In this document: positions 23,514 to 33,988 of the stretch, piece by piece
Layout: the number at the start of each line of letters is the position of its first letter
Numbering within the stretch: the first letter of the stretch is position 1
NCBI GenBank assembly: GCA_025558075.1
Contig: JAHLKF010000005.1
Location: forward strand, 62,001 to 126,000
DNA length: 64,000 bases
Direction: 5' to 3'
DNA from: Gaertneriomyces semiglobifer
Taxonomy: Eukaryota > Chytridiomycota > Chytridiomycetes > Spizellomycetales > Spizellomycetaceae
Translations under genes and position numbers: made by a program
Notes under the pieces: generated by a model
What the model was told of the DNA's origin: nothing
The model's database searches: none
The model's input: only the letters and a program-made list of their open reading frames with translations

Positions 23514-24977
23514 TCACAAGACATCAAAGACTTCAACCAACACCCGACCAGCCCTTCCACTCGCCACCCACGCCCTCCACTCCTCCATCCCCCTCAACTC
23601 CTTCAAATGCTCCCTCACATACCCCAAACACGCGCGTTTCAACCCGGTACTCACATTCGAATACGTATCCCCCAACTCCAACAACTGCAGTATCGTACTA
23701 TGTGAGAGATCGTGTTCGAGGAGGAGCGCTGTGACGTGGACGTGGAGTGATGGGAGGATGTAGAGGTCTGCGAGACGGATGAGTTGGCAGAGAGTGGAGA
23801 AGGGGATTCGGGAGGAGGTTTGTGTGGTGGTGGGGGGTGGGATGGTGGATGTGTAGAGGAATTGGAGCATGCAGCGGATGGTGAGGGGGTCAAAGTCGTG
23901 GATGAGGATTGTGGGGAGGTTGTTTGTGTTGTTTGTGTTGTGTGAAGGGGAAGAGGTGGAAGAATTGAAAGAATTGGAAGTGGAGGATTCGAGGAGGCCG
24001 GAGGTGAACATGCCTGTGAAGTAGTCGGAGCGGGATGCGAGGATTGCGCGGTGGGCGGGGATGATGTCGTAGTGGAGGTCGTCGATTGGGGTTGTGGGTG
24101 CGTCGAGAGAGGAGGGGTGGTCTGTGCGTGTGTGTGCGGGAGGGGTGAGCGTGCGGGGTTTGGTGGTGGATGGCGAGGTGGTGGTGGAGATGGTAAGACA
24201 GGGGAGGGAGACGGATGAGGTGGAGGATGCTGTTGAAAGAGGTCGACGGGTAGGTGGAGAGGATGCAGAGGCGTCATCAGCAGGTGAAGACATCAAATCC
24301 TCATCATCATCATCATTTTCATCACCATCATCATCATCATGTGGTACATCAAAAAGCGATCCGTTCCCAGTGTGATCTCCAGGTTGTCGAGAACATCCTC
24401 CATGCCGATCCATTCCCCGACTATCACTCAGTTGTCGCTTTCGCACAGCGAACCTGACATCCGCCAATACCCACTTAAACAGCAAACTCCCCTCTCTAGC
24501 CTGATCCCTCCCTCTCTCCAACAGCTTAACCAATTCCGCCCTCCCCATCCACGTCACCTCCGCACACACAGTCATCGTCCCATTCCCATCCACCGCCTCA
24601 CTCAACCGACTCAACGGCAACAACGCGGCCCATCCCCAACTCCTCGGATGCGTAAACCCCCTTCCAAACCCTTCCTGTCCCGCCGGCTCCCGTTCCTTCA
24701 CCACAACCGCCTCCCTCGTCCCCTTCTTCATCACACTCAACCGGAAATTGAGAATCGGTCTCGTCCATTGATCGCCTAGACTTGTTTCGGCTTCGGTTTT
24801 GACAACGTCGAGAAAGAGACCCATGTGGGTGTCCCGCGTTGTGCCGTGGCCTTCAGGGTAGAGTGAGAGTTCCCAAGTGCAGCTGGCGGGACCGAATGTT
24901 GGAGAGACGATTTTGTTCGTTTGACGCCTGAAATTGGGAATGCACCATGTGAGTGTCGCTTGGACTTCTTGTAGCAT
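23514..24977 (-). CDS. MATH-BTB domain protein, probable cullin-3 adaptor
   Basis: A single exon encodes 487 residues from ATG 24977; the open frame extends further but only with a GTG codon. The N-terminal part (about residues 1-150) resembles a MATH domain: TLTWCIPNFRRQ, then beta-strand segments ending in WGWAALLPLSRL. After a Ser/Asp-rich linker with long acidic and low-complexity runs comes a BTB domain: IIPAHRAILASRSDYFTGMF, later IHDFDPLTIRCMLQFLYTST. A helical C-terminus follows (LADLYILPSLHVHVTALLLE). In other eukaryotes such SPOP-like proteins recruit substrates through MATH and bind Cul3 through BTB for ubiquitination. The substrate cannot be told. The linker inside the BTB fold carries a Ser/Thr/Asn insertion that is unusual. 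Confidence 0.8.
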   Translation of the reverse strand: MLQEVQATLTWCIPNFRRQTNKIVSPTFGPASCTWELSLYPEGHGTTRDTHMGLFLDVVKTEAETSLGDQWTRPILNFRLSVMKKGTREAVVVKEREPAGQEGFGRGFTHPRSWGWAALLPLSRLSEAVDGNGTMTVCAEVTWMGRAELVKLLERGRDQAREGSLLFKWVLADVRFAVRKRQLSDSRGMDRHGGCSRQPGDHTGNGSLFDVPHDDDDGDENDDDDEDLMSSPADDASASSPPTRRPLSTASSTSSVSLPCLTISTTTSPSTTKPRTLTPPAHTRTDHPSSLDAPTTPIDDLHYDIIPAHRAILASRSDYFTGMFTSGLLESSTSNSFNSSTSSPSHNTNNTNNLPTILIHDFDPLTIRCMLQFLYTSTIPPPTTTQTSSRIPFSTLCQLIRLADLYILPSLHVHVTALLLEHDLSHSTILQLLELGDTYSNVSTGLKRACLGYVREHLKELRGMEEWRAWVASGRAGRVLVEVFDVL

Positions 24978-26828
24978 TGTGGGATGAATCGTTCTTTTTT
25001 GGTTAATTAAGACTTGCTGCTGTTGCTGCTCTATGGGTCCTTCCACATGGTCTTTTTTTTTAAAAACAACTTGCTAGTTCTCTCTCCCTTCGTTGTTTGC
25101 TGTGTGTGTGAGTGTGTGTGCTATGAAAAGCCCGCCGCGCGCAGACGAACAATGAATTGATTGACATTGTTCAAAATTGAGAAGTTAAACCGTTGCGGCC
25201 AATGATCATATTAAAGTAACTGGTAACGTTAATTCAGCTACTGCCTTCTTCACCTGAGGGAGGGATAACCGATGGTAGCTGTGTGTAGCTGTGTAGCTGC
25301 TGGATATATATGATAGGTCATGGGTATTGATACCGTCCTCACATCTTTCATCCACGACCGTTAATCTGCGATTAAGGTTCCATGTTCTTGTTGGGATACG
25401 ACCATTATGCATTGTGATGGTGCAATTGCATGCGATTGCTAGGTTCATTCGTAGTTTGGAAATATTCATGAGCAACAAACATGTCCTTCTTGCTGGGTGA
25501 TATGACACGCAGGTCAATTCAAAGCATCCCCGTTGGTGAGGTCGGTGTCCTACTAATAGTCGACGACGAAGACGACCCTGGCATTTACCGCAACCAGACC
25601 CTGATTCCCTCTCACCAAGTTTGAATATGAATGAATGGTGGCCGTTCGATTGATGGTTAAAAATGAATCAATGAAAGTGGACCACTGGACACTGTCGGAC
25701 ATGATATTGCTGAACACTTTTGCAGATGATAGCCAACAATTCCATCTTAAACCCACGTTGGGGTCAGAAATCCCCGATATTGCCGGGTGATTAAATTACT
25801 TTTTGGATGGCGATGGTGGCCGAGGTGGGGTCTGGAACAGTTAACATGAACGAACAGTGGAACTGGCAGCAAAGGATTCAATTTCAAGGGCGGATGCGGG
25901 GTATCGCAGATGATAGGCTGACGAATTTGTTGTTCTTCATGTGATATCCATGCCGTCCAGCATGGGGATTCTTGAGCGTGAATTCAAAGGCCATTCCACT
26001 TCCCCTGCCGGGCGCTGGGAACCCTTCTGATCCTTGATCCTTGACATGCGGGGGTCATAACAAAAAGGGGCCATATCAACTCTTCCACACTGATCCACAC
26101 ACATTCCAGTCCACTCGCACCCACCCACCCACACATGGCAGGCATTCCCGCAGGTTCTCTCCCCCCGCACGCACGCACTTCAGAACACACCCTTCAATCA
26201 ATTGCCTTCGCACTTGCTGAAAGTGTGACGTCTATCGTTCGGACTGCCACGGCGCGTCATTAAAACATGAACACCATTCCCAAAAAACGCAACCAGGAAC
26301 GGTATATCAGGAAGGAATCCACAATGCAAACGTTGAACTTACGAGCAATGAAAAAGCTTAAAAGGCCGCTCTGCCATCTAACCCTCGTTTCCTTCTAAGT
26401 ACCTCATAGTCAACAAACGTATCGCGACTTTCGCGCGCACATAGCTCACCAAACGAGACAAAGCTACAGACACTGAATGAAGGGTAGGTTGTCTATTTGA
26501 CGATGGACCGGGCCGAACGGGCAAGCGTTCGTTTTCGCCCCCGTCGTAAATGAAAAACGAGCTCCATAGTGAAAGGACTCTGAACTGGCTCTATTTCCCC
26601 CCCTTTTGCAGGTGCAAGCGCAGCCCTCTCTCTCCAGTGAAAAATATATACCTCATCATCAACCGTCCCAAAGACAGCAAACCTCATCAAGAAACCCCTT
26701 TTATACCCAAAAGTACCCATCTCCCCGTCTATTAGGGCTTCACGGACACACAGGGTCTCAGCAACCCGCCTACCTCATTCCGCCTCGGCCAAATCGGTCC
26801 ATCAAGGGAAAAGTCCCCCACATAACGT
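24978..26828. other. 1.85 kb divergent intergenic region
   Basis: Separates the MATH-BTB gene (-) from the F-box gene (+). No coding region is supported; open frames are short and unrecognised. A tRNA-like stretch with an A-box-like sequence lies at about 26300-26400 on the minus strand but does not fold convincingly (see rejected items). TATATA-type sequence occurs near 25300. Confidence 0.55.
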
Positions 26829-28549
26829 ATGCCCCATCTCGAACTCCCACACGAACTCTGGACTCGTATCTTTTCGCATCTGGACCCACGCAGCTCTGCT
26901 CCCCTCAAGTTTGCGCTTCTCAACAGCACGTTCAATGCCATCGCACACGACCCGCACGCCCGTGCCCAACTCTTTGTTCACGCGTATGGCACCCAGTTGG
27001 CGTTGTATACCGCTTTTCAACTTAATAGGGCCGTGTTGACAGGAGAAATCGCGAGACGGATGAGGTGCATGGGTGCGCCTGTTCAGAGGTTCCTCGTCCA
27101 GGTCGTAGACAAAGAGGTGAAAGATGTCACAAAGAGGCTACGAAATGCGTGTTTGTTTGCTCATTTCTGGGTGTCCTGTAGTACCATCGAACCTCTGAGC
27201 GTGTCAAGAACCCGGTGGACCTCAGTCTATATGTGTTTCTGATCCAGGAAGGGTTCAAGCTGTATGGCGCGGACGCCGACTTTAAAGATGACGACGTAGC
27301 AAAGTTTGAACGATTAGTTTACGGAGGAGTCACTGTCCCAACATCGCCTAACACTCCGACTCCCGATACCCTTGACGCAATCAGAATCCTCATAAAAAAG
27401 TTTGCTTTTGTGCCAGTGCGTGGACTTGGATCGCCTATCGACGAAACCATCTTCCTCTTGTCAAAGCTCGACATCAACCTCATACCAAAGCTCGTTGACA
27501 ATGGCTTGGACTTGGATTCCGTAAATGACCAGGTGGTAGAAAGAGTGCTTTGGCGAACGGATCTCGATGAAAAGTTGCTTGCGCGCTATCTCAACCATGG
27601 ATTTGTCCTCACCGAACACGCGATCAAAAAGGGTCTTCAAATCGGTCGACCTAGTATTGTCCACATGCTTCGTGCACATGTAGAGGAGGAAGACTTGGAA
27701 GTCCTTGCGCACGAGGCCTTAGTCGACATGTTTGGGCCATCCACTTCCCGCTCATGGGCGTTTGTCCCCGATACCGCCGAATTCATCATCAACACATTCC
27801 ATATCCCACTCTCCACACTCGCCCGCGCCATCTACACCAACCCCGACGCGTCTCGCCTTCCAAACGGCTCATGCGTCGAATTCCCCGCCACCAGATGCTA
27901 CATGAAACCCAATCCCTGTCCCCTCTGGCGGTGGATCCTTCGCACCTACGGACCTCATCACGAATTCACACGCGCCTGTTTCGACGACGCACTCAGCCGC
28001 GCCGCATCCGACCGCGACCTCCACCGGTTACACGACGAATACATCCACGCCGGTGTACGGTTCTACCCACGCCATGTCAAGATCCTCGCATGCAGATTAC
28101 TCCATCGCGATATGACCGCCAATGCACTCCAACACCTCCGAACGCTGGCTGACCAGATCCGAGACGACCGCGATGCGGGGGTGATGACCGAACATGAACG
28201 GATCGAGTGGTTGGCTACCCTTCGTGACGAGATTGTGGAGAATGAGGAGTGGATGCAACGTATGCAGACAACGCAGTTGGAGGGTGGAGCGCGGGGAGGG
28301 GCGTATCGCATCTCCCGTGCGCCCGAGGAAGCCCTCAAGTTCTTGCATGTGGCGAGGGAGTTGGCGAGTGAATTGGGTGTTCCGGGGGGAACGGTGTGTG
28401 GTGTGGATCAGTGGGTGGGTGTGGTGAGACGGACGAGTTCGAGAAGGGTCAGAAAGGATGGTGTGAGAGGATGGGTGAAACGCGTGGGCGTGTGGTGGAA
28501 GGACGCGTGTGAGAGGGGAGTGTGGGGAGTCGTTGAGGGCGTAGCTTGA
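26829..28549 (+). CDS. F-box protein with ankyrin-like helical C-terminus
   Basis: Two exons (26829-27116, 27182-28549) encode 551 residues. The 65 bp intron (GTGAAA...CTGTAG) is in phase 0; reading through it gives a premature stop at 27242, and the join continues the protein as DKE|YHRTSERVKNP. The N-terminus LELPHELWTRIFSHLDP is a typical F-box start, expected to bind Skp1 in an SCF ubiquitin ligase. The rest is helical and repetitive in feel (for example LLSKLDINLIPKLVDNGLDL, LLARYLNHGFVLTEHAIKKG), resembling loose ankyrin-type helix pairs; no substrate family is recognised. The C-terminus is basic with RRTSSRRVRK. The intron model rests on phase and continuity only. Confidence 0.75.
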
Positions 28550-28678
28550 ATGTGTCCTCTCGAAAACCTTTGACGACTGACAATCGACTGCTGGAAAGTG
28601 AAACGGAATGTTACCTTCATACCTCATCATGTAAGTCAGTGACAATGTTACCAAGGGCCGGACCTTTTTCTTCAGTTT

Positions 28679-28693
28679 GTGGACTCGAACCAC
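28679..28693 (-). other. Isolated tRNA-like T-arm with perfect pol III B-box
   Basis: On the minus strand the sequence GTGGTTCGAGTCCAC forms a 4 bp T-stem with a canonical GTTCGAGTC-type loop and matches the B-box consensus GGTTCGANTCC. No matching acceptor stem or anticodon arm could be folded around it, so it is not called as a tRNA. It may be a tRNA relic or a SINE head. Confidence 0.35.
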
Positions 28694-29051
28694 CGCCCCG
28701 GCGAACGATATTGTACAATAAGTGCGTTACCTTGTGTGTTTTCGGTGACGATCAGTAGCTAGTGGCCACACACAAAAAAATATGTTGGTTAGAGGGACCT
28801 CGTTATTCTTAATTGTACATATTTGAGAGGAAAAAAATAGTATATTTGTTCCAGTCCCAAAAGCGAACATCTCTGGCAGATTACATATTACCACCACCCC
28901 CACACACACACACTCTCTCTCTCACACACATCCCCTCGCTCTCTTTCCCCCCCCCCCCCCCGGCCCATACAATCCCGCACGCAGAAGCTTCATCGCTTCA
29001 CAAGAAAAACAAAAACAAACAAAAGGGCATTTTCCCACTGCGAACTTTCGC

Positions 29052-29070
29052 ACGCGTCAAACACCACGTG
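29052..29070. promoter_or_regulatory. ACGCGT and CACGTG elements upstream of PAT1
   Basis: ACGCGT (29052-29057) and CACGTG (29065-29070) lie 7 bp apart, about 400 bp upstream of the PAT1 start codon. The same two hexamers are adjacent at 2909-2929. Regulatory use is inferred. Confidence 0.35.
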
Positions 29071-29466
29071 ACCTCTGTCAAATGGCACAGTCATGCAACT
29101 GGAGCGAGGCGTCGGCTTGTTGTTTGAGCGAGTTGCGCTTTTGATTTCTTTGATCTTGGCCTTTCTGCATTCCATTCATCCTTCTGTCGGGCCTTTCCTC
29201 GTCTGGTGTGTACCCAGACAATTCAGCGGCAGGGCGACAGTGACAGGAAAGGGGAAGAGGAGGGTTTTTTTGTGTGTGCCAAAAGGGCACACGTATAGAG
29301 CTGCTTGTTAGGAGTTTAGGAGTGGAGAAGAGAACGAAACATCGGAAGGACTGTAGAAACCGTTTTGGAACCGACGATTGAATTGTTGTAGTGAAAAAAA
29401 GGGGCGAGAAAGTCTGATTGCCTGCTTTTTGGTAGGAAGCGGGGGCGTGGTTCGTCATTTTCCACC

Positions 29467-32400
29467 ATGGCATCGTTTTTCGGGTTTGACACCAAACTCC
29501 CCGGACGCGATGGTGCCGGAGACGGAGGCGTGGGTGGATTAAATCTCCGGCCATCGGATATCGACGAACAGTTGGAACGAAAATATGAGTATGGTCTTGA
29601 AGGGATTGAGGATGATGGTGCAGTGGGTGGGTTGGAAGATGACGATATGGGGCTGAATGATGAGACGTTTGGTGATGCTGCTGCCGTTGACAAGATCGAT
29701 ACCGAGTTTGATTTTGTGGGAGGGACGGCTAGGATGGGAGATGGGCTGTCTGCGCAGCAACAGCAACAGCAGCAACGGCCACAACGGGACTATGGTGTGG
29801 AGAGACGACAGGCTGGACAATATCAACCTGAACCGTCATATTATCAGCAGCAGCAACACCGTGGGCGAGAGGATCATGGACTGGAAGGTTTTGGACGCTT
29901 GAGTATTGCGGAAGAACAGGCGAGACGGCCCTCGCAGTTGGTGAGTAACGTGGCATTTGTACGAAATTTGCACGAACCGGCAACTTATGAACTACTTTTG
30001 AAGAGCAAGCAAGGCCTGGCTCAAATATGGAACAAGCCAACTACGCCTACTGGGTATGGTGGAGAAGGAATGCCATATGAGGTAGACAGTTATGCACGAA
30101 ATGTTCCACAGGGACATAACATGATGCCGGTACAACAACCACAACAGCAACAACCGCGACCCATGTCACTTGAAGAAATTGAAGCCCAAGTGATGAGACA
30201 TGCCCGAGGTGGTGCCGGCATGCCAATGTCGCGGCCACCGGGTGAAATGACCGGAAGACCCAGGACACCCGCTGATATGGAGGCCATGCGGAACCTTCAG
30301 ATGCAAGCCTATCCCCCTCATCAGGGGCCTCCTGGTCCTCAAGGTCAAGGTGATAGACGGTTCATGAGCGTCTCCGAGCTCGAGGCTGCCATGCGACAAC
30401 AGCAGCCGCCTAGACCGATGGAATCGATGATGCCGCCTCGCGGTATGATGTATCCTCCAGGTCCTCCAGACCAGCATCAGATTCAGCAGATACATCAGAT
30501 GCAGGGTGGGCCGTTGGGACCAGGGCCTGTGCCTGGTATGCCGATGATGCAGGGCCTGATGCAGGGCGGTCCACCACCACGAGGTCCGCCGCAGTTCGCG
30601 GGACAGGATCCGCGACAGGTAGAACTTGAAATGCGTCAAGCGGGAACTCCGCCTCGCGGGCAGGTTATGCAGCAGGGCTCTCCTCTCGCCGCAGAGAGTG
30701 GAAGAGATTTCCAACCACCACAGTTCGAGCAGCAATATGACCGGAGAATGTATGACCGCGATAACTTCCAACGCCCGCCGATGCAGCTGGGCCAGTTTTT
30801 CCCGCCTCAGCAGCAAGGTCGGTTTATGCCTCAACATCAGGGTGGGAGACCGCAGCAGGGATACCAGAGGAACGATTACGGTTCGCAACAGCAGCAGCAG
30901 CAGCAGCCGGGACGGTTTCAGAATAGCCAGAACCAGAGGCGAGACAACTTTGGTAATCGACCAGACATCAGAACGCGAGAGGTTTGTTGCTTCACCTCCA
31001 CCATGACAAGTTTCTTTTAGGTTGACTGTTTTATTACCTTATTAGGAAAAATACCGTGGTTTGATGCAGCAGTACGAAAAGGAGCTCATTGCCAAGATCC
31101 AGATTTCACAACTCGTAACGGACGATCCGTACCGCGATGACTTTTACTACAAGATCTTCACTTCCCTTACTGCAGCTCAAAATCAGAACCAGCAGTCAGA
31201 TGGGTCGACCACCTCTCCGAAAGATCAGCGCAAGCCGTACAACTGGCAGCAGTCTCAGTTACTTGACCAGACGCGCGGTAGTTCGAGCGTCACCGGACGT
31301 ATGCAGCAACAAATGAAGCGGCTGATTGAGGGAAGGAAAACCAAGACAAAGTCGGGGTCGTTGTCGTTGGAGGGCGCTCTTGGAAAGATTTCGTCGGGAT
31401 CTGCGCGGGCACCCAGACAGGTGCTGCAGGTTCCCGGTGCCACAAAGGAGAACACTGAGGCGCCACCCCCTGGGCACCAGGCAGTCATTACTCCCCGACA
31501 GACTTTGAAACGGATTGAAGCGTTGTATGCTGTTGTTTTGGAACTGGAAGTGCTGAAGCGGAAAGGACCGGCTGAAGAAACGCCAGAGGCATTTGCGGAA
31601 TGGAACGATAAGGTTGCAGAGTTTAGACAAAAGATGGTGCATGAGCTGGGTATTGAGCAACCGGTACCATTGACATGGACGCACCCGTTCATTGAGACGT
31701 TAAAGTGGGCAAAGGGTATTCGTCTCGTTCCTCGCCTATTCCGATCTTTGGAGAAAGACCAGGCTCTGACGGTTCTCTCCACATTGTTGGCACGACTTGA
31801 TCAAATCGCGGTTTTCCATACGGTCCATTCTCCACAACTTGCCTCGTTTGGTGTTAACGCTCAGCAGCATGCCGAGCAGACCGAGTTGTTCAGCACAAAT
31901 GTGATCCCAACGGTTGTCAGTGTTGTCATGGATTTACCGCTGTTCATCGTCAACGCATGTGTGCGCGTCTTGTTACAGCGGTGTAGTGTGCTGTGGGTGT
32001 GTGGAACACGGCTGGGGTTGGCTGTGATGAGCGTGTTCTTGAGTCGCGCGGAGATGGTCAAGCAAGGAGGAGAAAGCGGAAACGAGCTGAACATTTGGTA
32101 AGTGTTTTTCGTCTACATCGGGCTTATATCAATAGCCGTTATGTATGCGTTTGCGAGGTCCATTTTTTCTCATCTTTTCGCACTTTTACAGGAACGAAAT
32201 TTACAACTACATCTTCACGTCTCTTCACGGTCACTTTGCGAGTCTGTTCCCTGCCGCATCGGACGTCGGCGGGTCATCTGCCCCAACGGGAGGGCAAGGA
32301 GCTCACGAAGTGTACGTGTGGCAGTTCCTCGCAGCCATGGCTGTAGGAGCCACGGGCGTAGAGCATCAACGCGTGCTTTTAACTGAAGTGCGCGAGAAAG

Positions 32401-32510
32401 TGCTAGAAACAGCACGGAGAACGGATGACGCCAAGGCGTTGGACAATGTGAATTTGTTTTTGAATGCGTTGGGGTTGGGCATTGATGCGAAAGCTTTGGC
32501 TGGGCTGTGA
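29467..32510 (+). CDS. PAT1: PAT1 family mRNA decapping activator
   Basis: Three exons (29467-30981, 31046-32097, 32192-32510) encode 961 residues. Pat1 bridges the Lsm1-7 ring and the Dcp2 decapping enzyme and helps P-body formation in the cytoplasm. Visible features: N-terminal MASFFGFDTKLP, the short FFGFDT-type motif at the start of Pat1 proteins; a long Pro/Gln/Met-rich low-complexity region (about 210-500) with several Gln runs; across intron 1 the conserved RTREEKYRGLMQQYEKE and QISQLVTDDPYRDDFYY; then the helical Pat-C domain (RLVPRLFRSLEKDQALTVL) to the end. Intron 1 is 64 bp, starting GTTTGT and ending ATTAG; intron 2 is 94 bp with GTAAGT and splits a Trp codon. Yeast Pat1 is about 800 residues, so this one is somewhat long. 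Confidence 0.93.
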
Positions 32511-33178
32511 AAACCGCCGGGAAATTGGGTTTTTGTGGTGAGGAGGAGGAGGAAAGGTGGCATGGCTATGAGATTTTCTTTTTTTTTCGGTGACTTAGAA
32601 CTAAAAAGGTGCGAGGACGATGTGAAAGCGAAGGATGAGCGCTGAAAGAATGCTGTGGAGGATGGGGTTGAAAATGCGATGAGGAGGGATTATATTTGTT
32701 TTATCCGGAGGCGGGAAGGGGATCGAGAGATGATTTGCGTAGAGGCTGTTTAACAAGTTTGCATGATAACCTGTTTCGGTGTGCAAGAGATGAGAGGATG
32801 CGGAAAGTTCTGAATACATTAGCGCCCACGCCGAGTCTGGCTGTGGTGCCAACTAAACACTCTTCGTCGTATATACTCTTTCTGCTCGTCCCTGTTGCGT
32901 ATCATGATGTCTGCTTCATTCCTTGGTTAGACTCGCGATTAGCGACATATGCATGTCCACCAAATGGCATGCCACAAGCCGCTGCGGGGGCCTTATGCGA
33001 TTAGAGAAGCGCGCAGCTCCAAAATACCCTGGTTATGTGCATGATGAGATGATGTATTCGAAAGTAATATACAGCGGGGGGAGGAAAATCGATCTCTGCT
33101 GCGGGCAGAATAATCAAAAAGCTTGAGTAAACTGTTCTTTGACGAACCAAAAATGGCGATCCAAACTCACCAGCAAGA
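32511..33178. other. Convergent intergenic region
   Basis: Lies between the 3' ends of PAT1 (+) and NDUFB10 (-). T-rich sequence follows the PAT1 stop (32577-32588). No gene is seen. Confidence 0.6.
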
Positions 33179-33696
33179 TCAGGCGGTCTGCTCATTTTTT
33201 CTTGCGTTTCCAATCTCGGACAGTTTGAAAGGCTTGATCCAGCCCGTTCTCATTTCCCGCATCATATCCAGATACTGTTCACTCAAGTTTCGGCAGTTCT
33301 GCATGTGGTTGACGCCCTCACGGTAGTAGCACCACCGAAGCTTATCTTTCAAGACGTTGATTTCTTGAATGCGAACCATTTGTTCTTGGAAAAAGGCGTC
33401 GCGGGATTTTAGCACAGCTGAACGGTCTATGGCAAAGGAGTCACAGTTAGAAGGGCGCTTTTGGACATTAACAGCTTCAAAGGTGGCATGGTGCAGCACG
33501 ACATAAAATTGCTAAACCCTTTCTTGCATTTTTCTACGCACCATAGACATCTAGGTCGGAGTCGATCACCGGCATGGGTGAGATCTGAGTAAAGAGTCGC
33601 CTCATTTAAGCAAACTTTCATTCTCGACATATAACTCAACACAGTCGTCGGACCCACCTCCATCTTCTCAGGTACATGGCCAGCCTTTCCAACCAT
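33179..33696 (-). CDS. NDUFB10: Mitochondrial complex I subunit NDUFB10 (PDSW)
   Basis: Three small exons on the minus strand (33696-33658, 33584-33542, 33426-33179) encode 109 residues. Introns of 73 and 115 bp (GTGGGT...CTCAG, GTGCGT...CATAG) join in phase 0 and 1. The joined start reads VPEKME|ISPMPVIDSDLDVY, then RSAVLKSRDAFFQEQMVR and the diagnostic CYYREGVNHMQNC, a C-X11-C pair of the NDUFB10/PDSW family. This accessory subunit sits in the membrane arm of NADH:ubiquinone oxidoreductase and folds in the intermembrane space with disulphides. The unspliced frames each hit stops, so the gene is easily missed. An in-frame ATG at 33834 would add 46 residues, but 33696 fits the family length better. 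It is divergent from the mitochondrial PPR gene at 33989. Confidence 0.88.
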
Positions 33697-33988
33697 TGTT
33701 TCTATCTGTGCCGTTGGCTGCTGTCGCTGTGCGTCTGGGTATGATGTGGTTTTTAAGGCGACGGTGTCGGTCGGTCGTGAAGCCGTGCGCTGCGAGTTGC
33801 GTTGTCGGAGGAATCTGGCGTGCGGCACAGTCATAAATATGCAATGGCACAGTCATACTAGTTCTTTTGAGACGGGAACTTTGCGAAAGGCGATTGCAAA
33901 GGGAGCCAAAAGGCGTTGTGGAGAGTGATATTAGACTACGAGTGGGATCTAGATCTAGAGACGCCTGCCACTGGATCGATTCAAGGCA
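33697..33988. promoter_or_regulatory. Shared divergent promoter region of NDUFB10 and PPR gene
   Basis: Only 292 bp separate the start codons of two divergent genes whose products both belong in mitochondria. A single bidirectional promoter is inferred from the spacing; no specific element is identified. Confidence 0.45.

Larger units (their letters stand above)
28550..29466. other. Intergenic region before PAT1
   Basis: Contains a tRNA-like B-box on the minus strand at 28681-28691, CA and CT microsatellites at 28896-28930, a C run of about 16 at 28949, and ACGCGT (29052-29057) close to CACGTG (29065-29070). The last 400 bp are probably the PAT1 promoter and leader. Confidence 0.6.

Noticed and set aside
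26300..26400. tRNA-like stretch on the minus strand with A-box TGGCAGAGCGG and GAAGGAA/TTCCTTC ends
   Set aside because: No anticodon arm or T-stem forms and the B-box is degenerate, so a tRNA gene is not supported.
31255..31782. Minus-strand open frame across PAT1 exon 2
   Set aside because: PAT1 homology on the plus strand runs through the whole interval.
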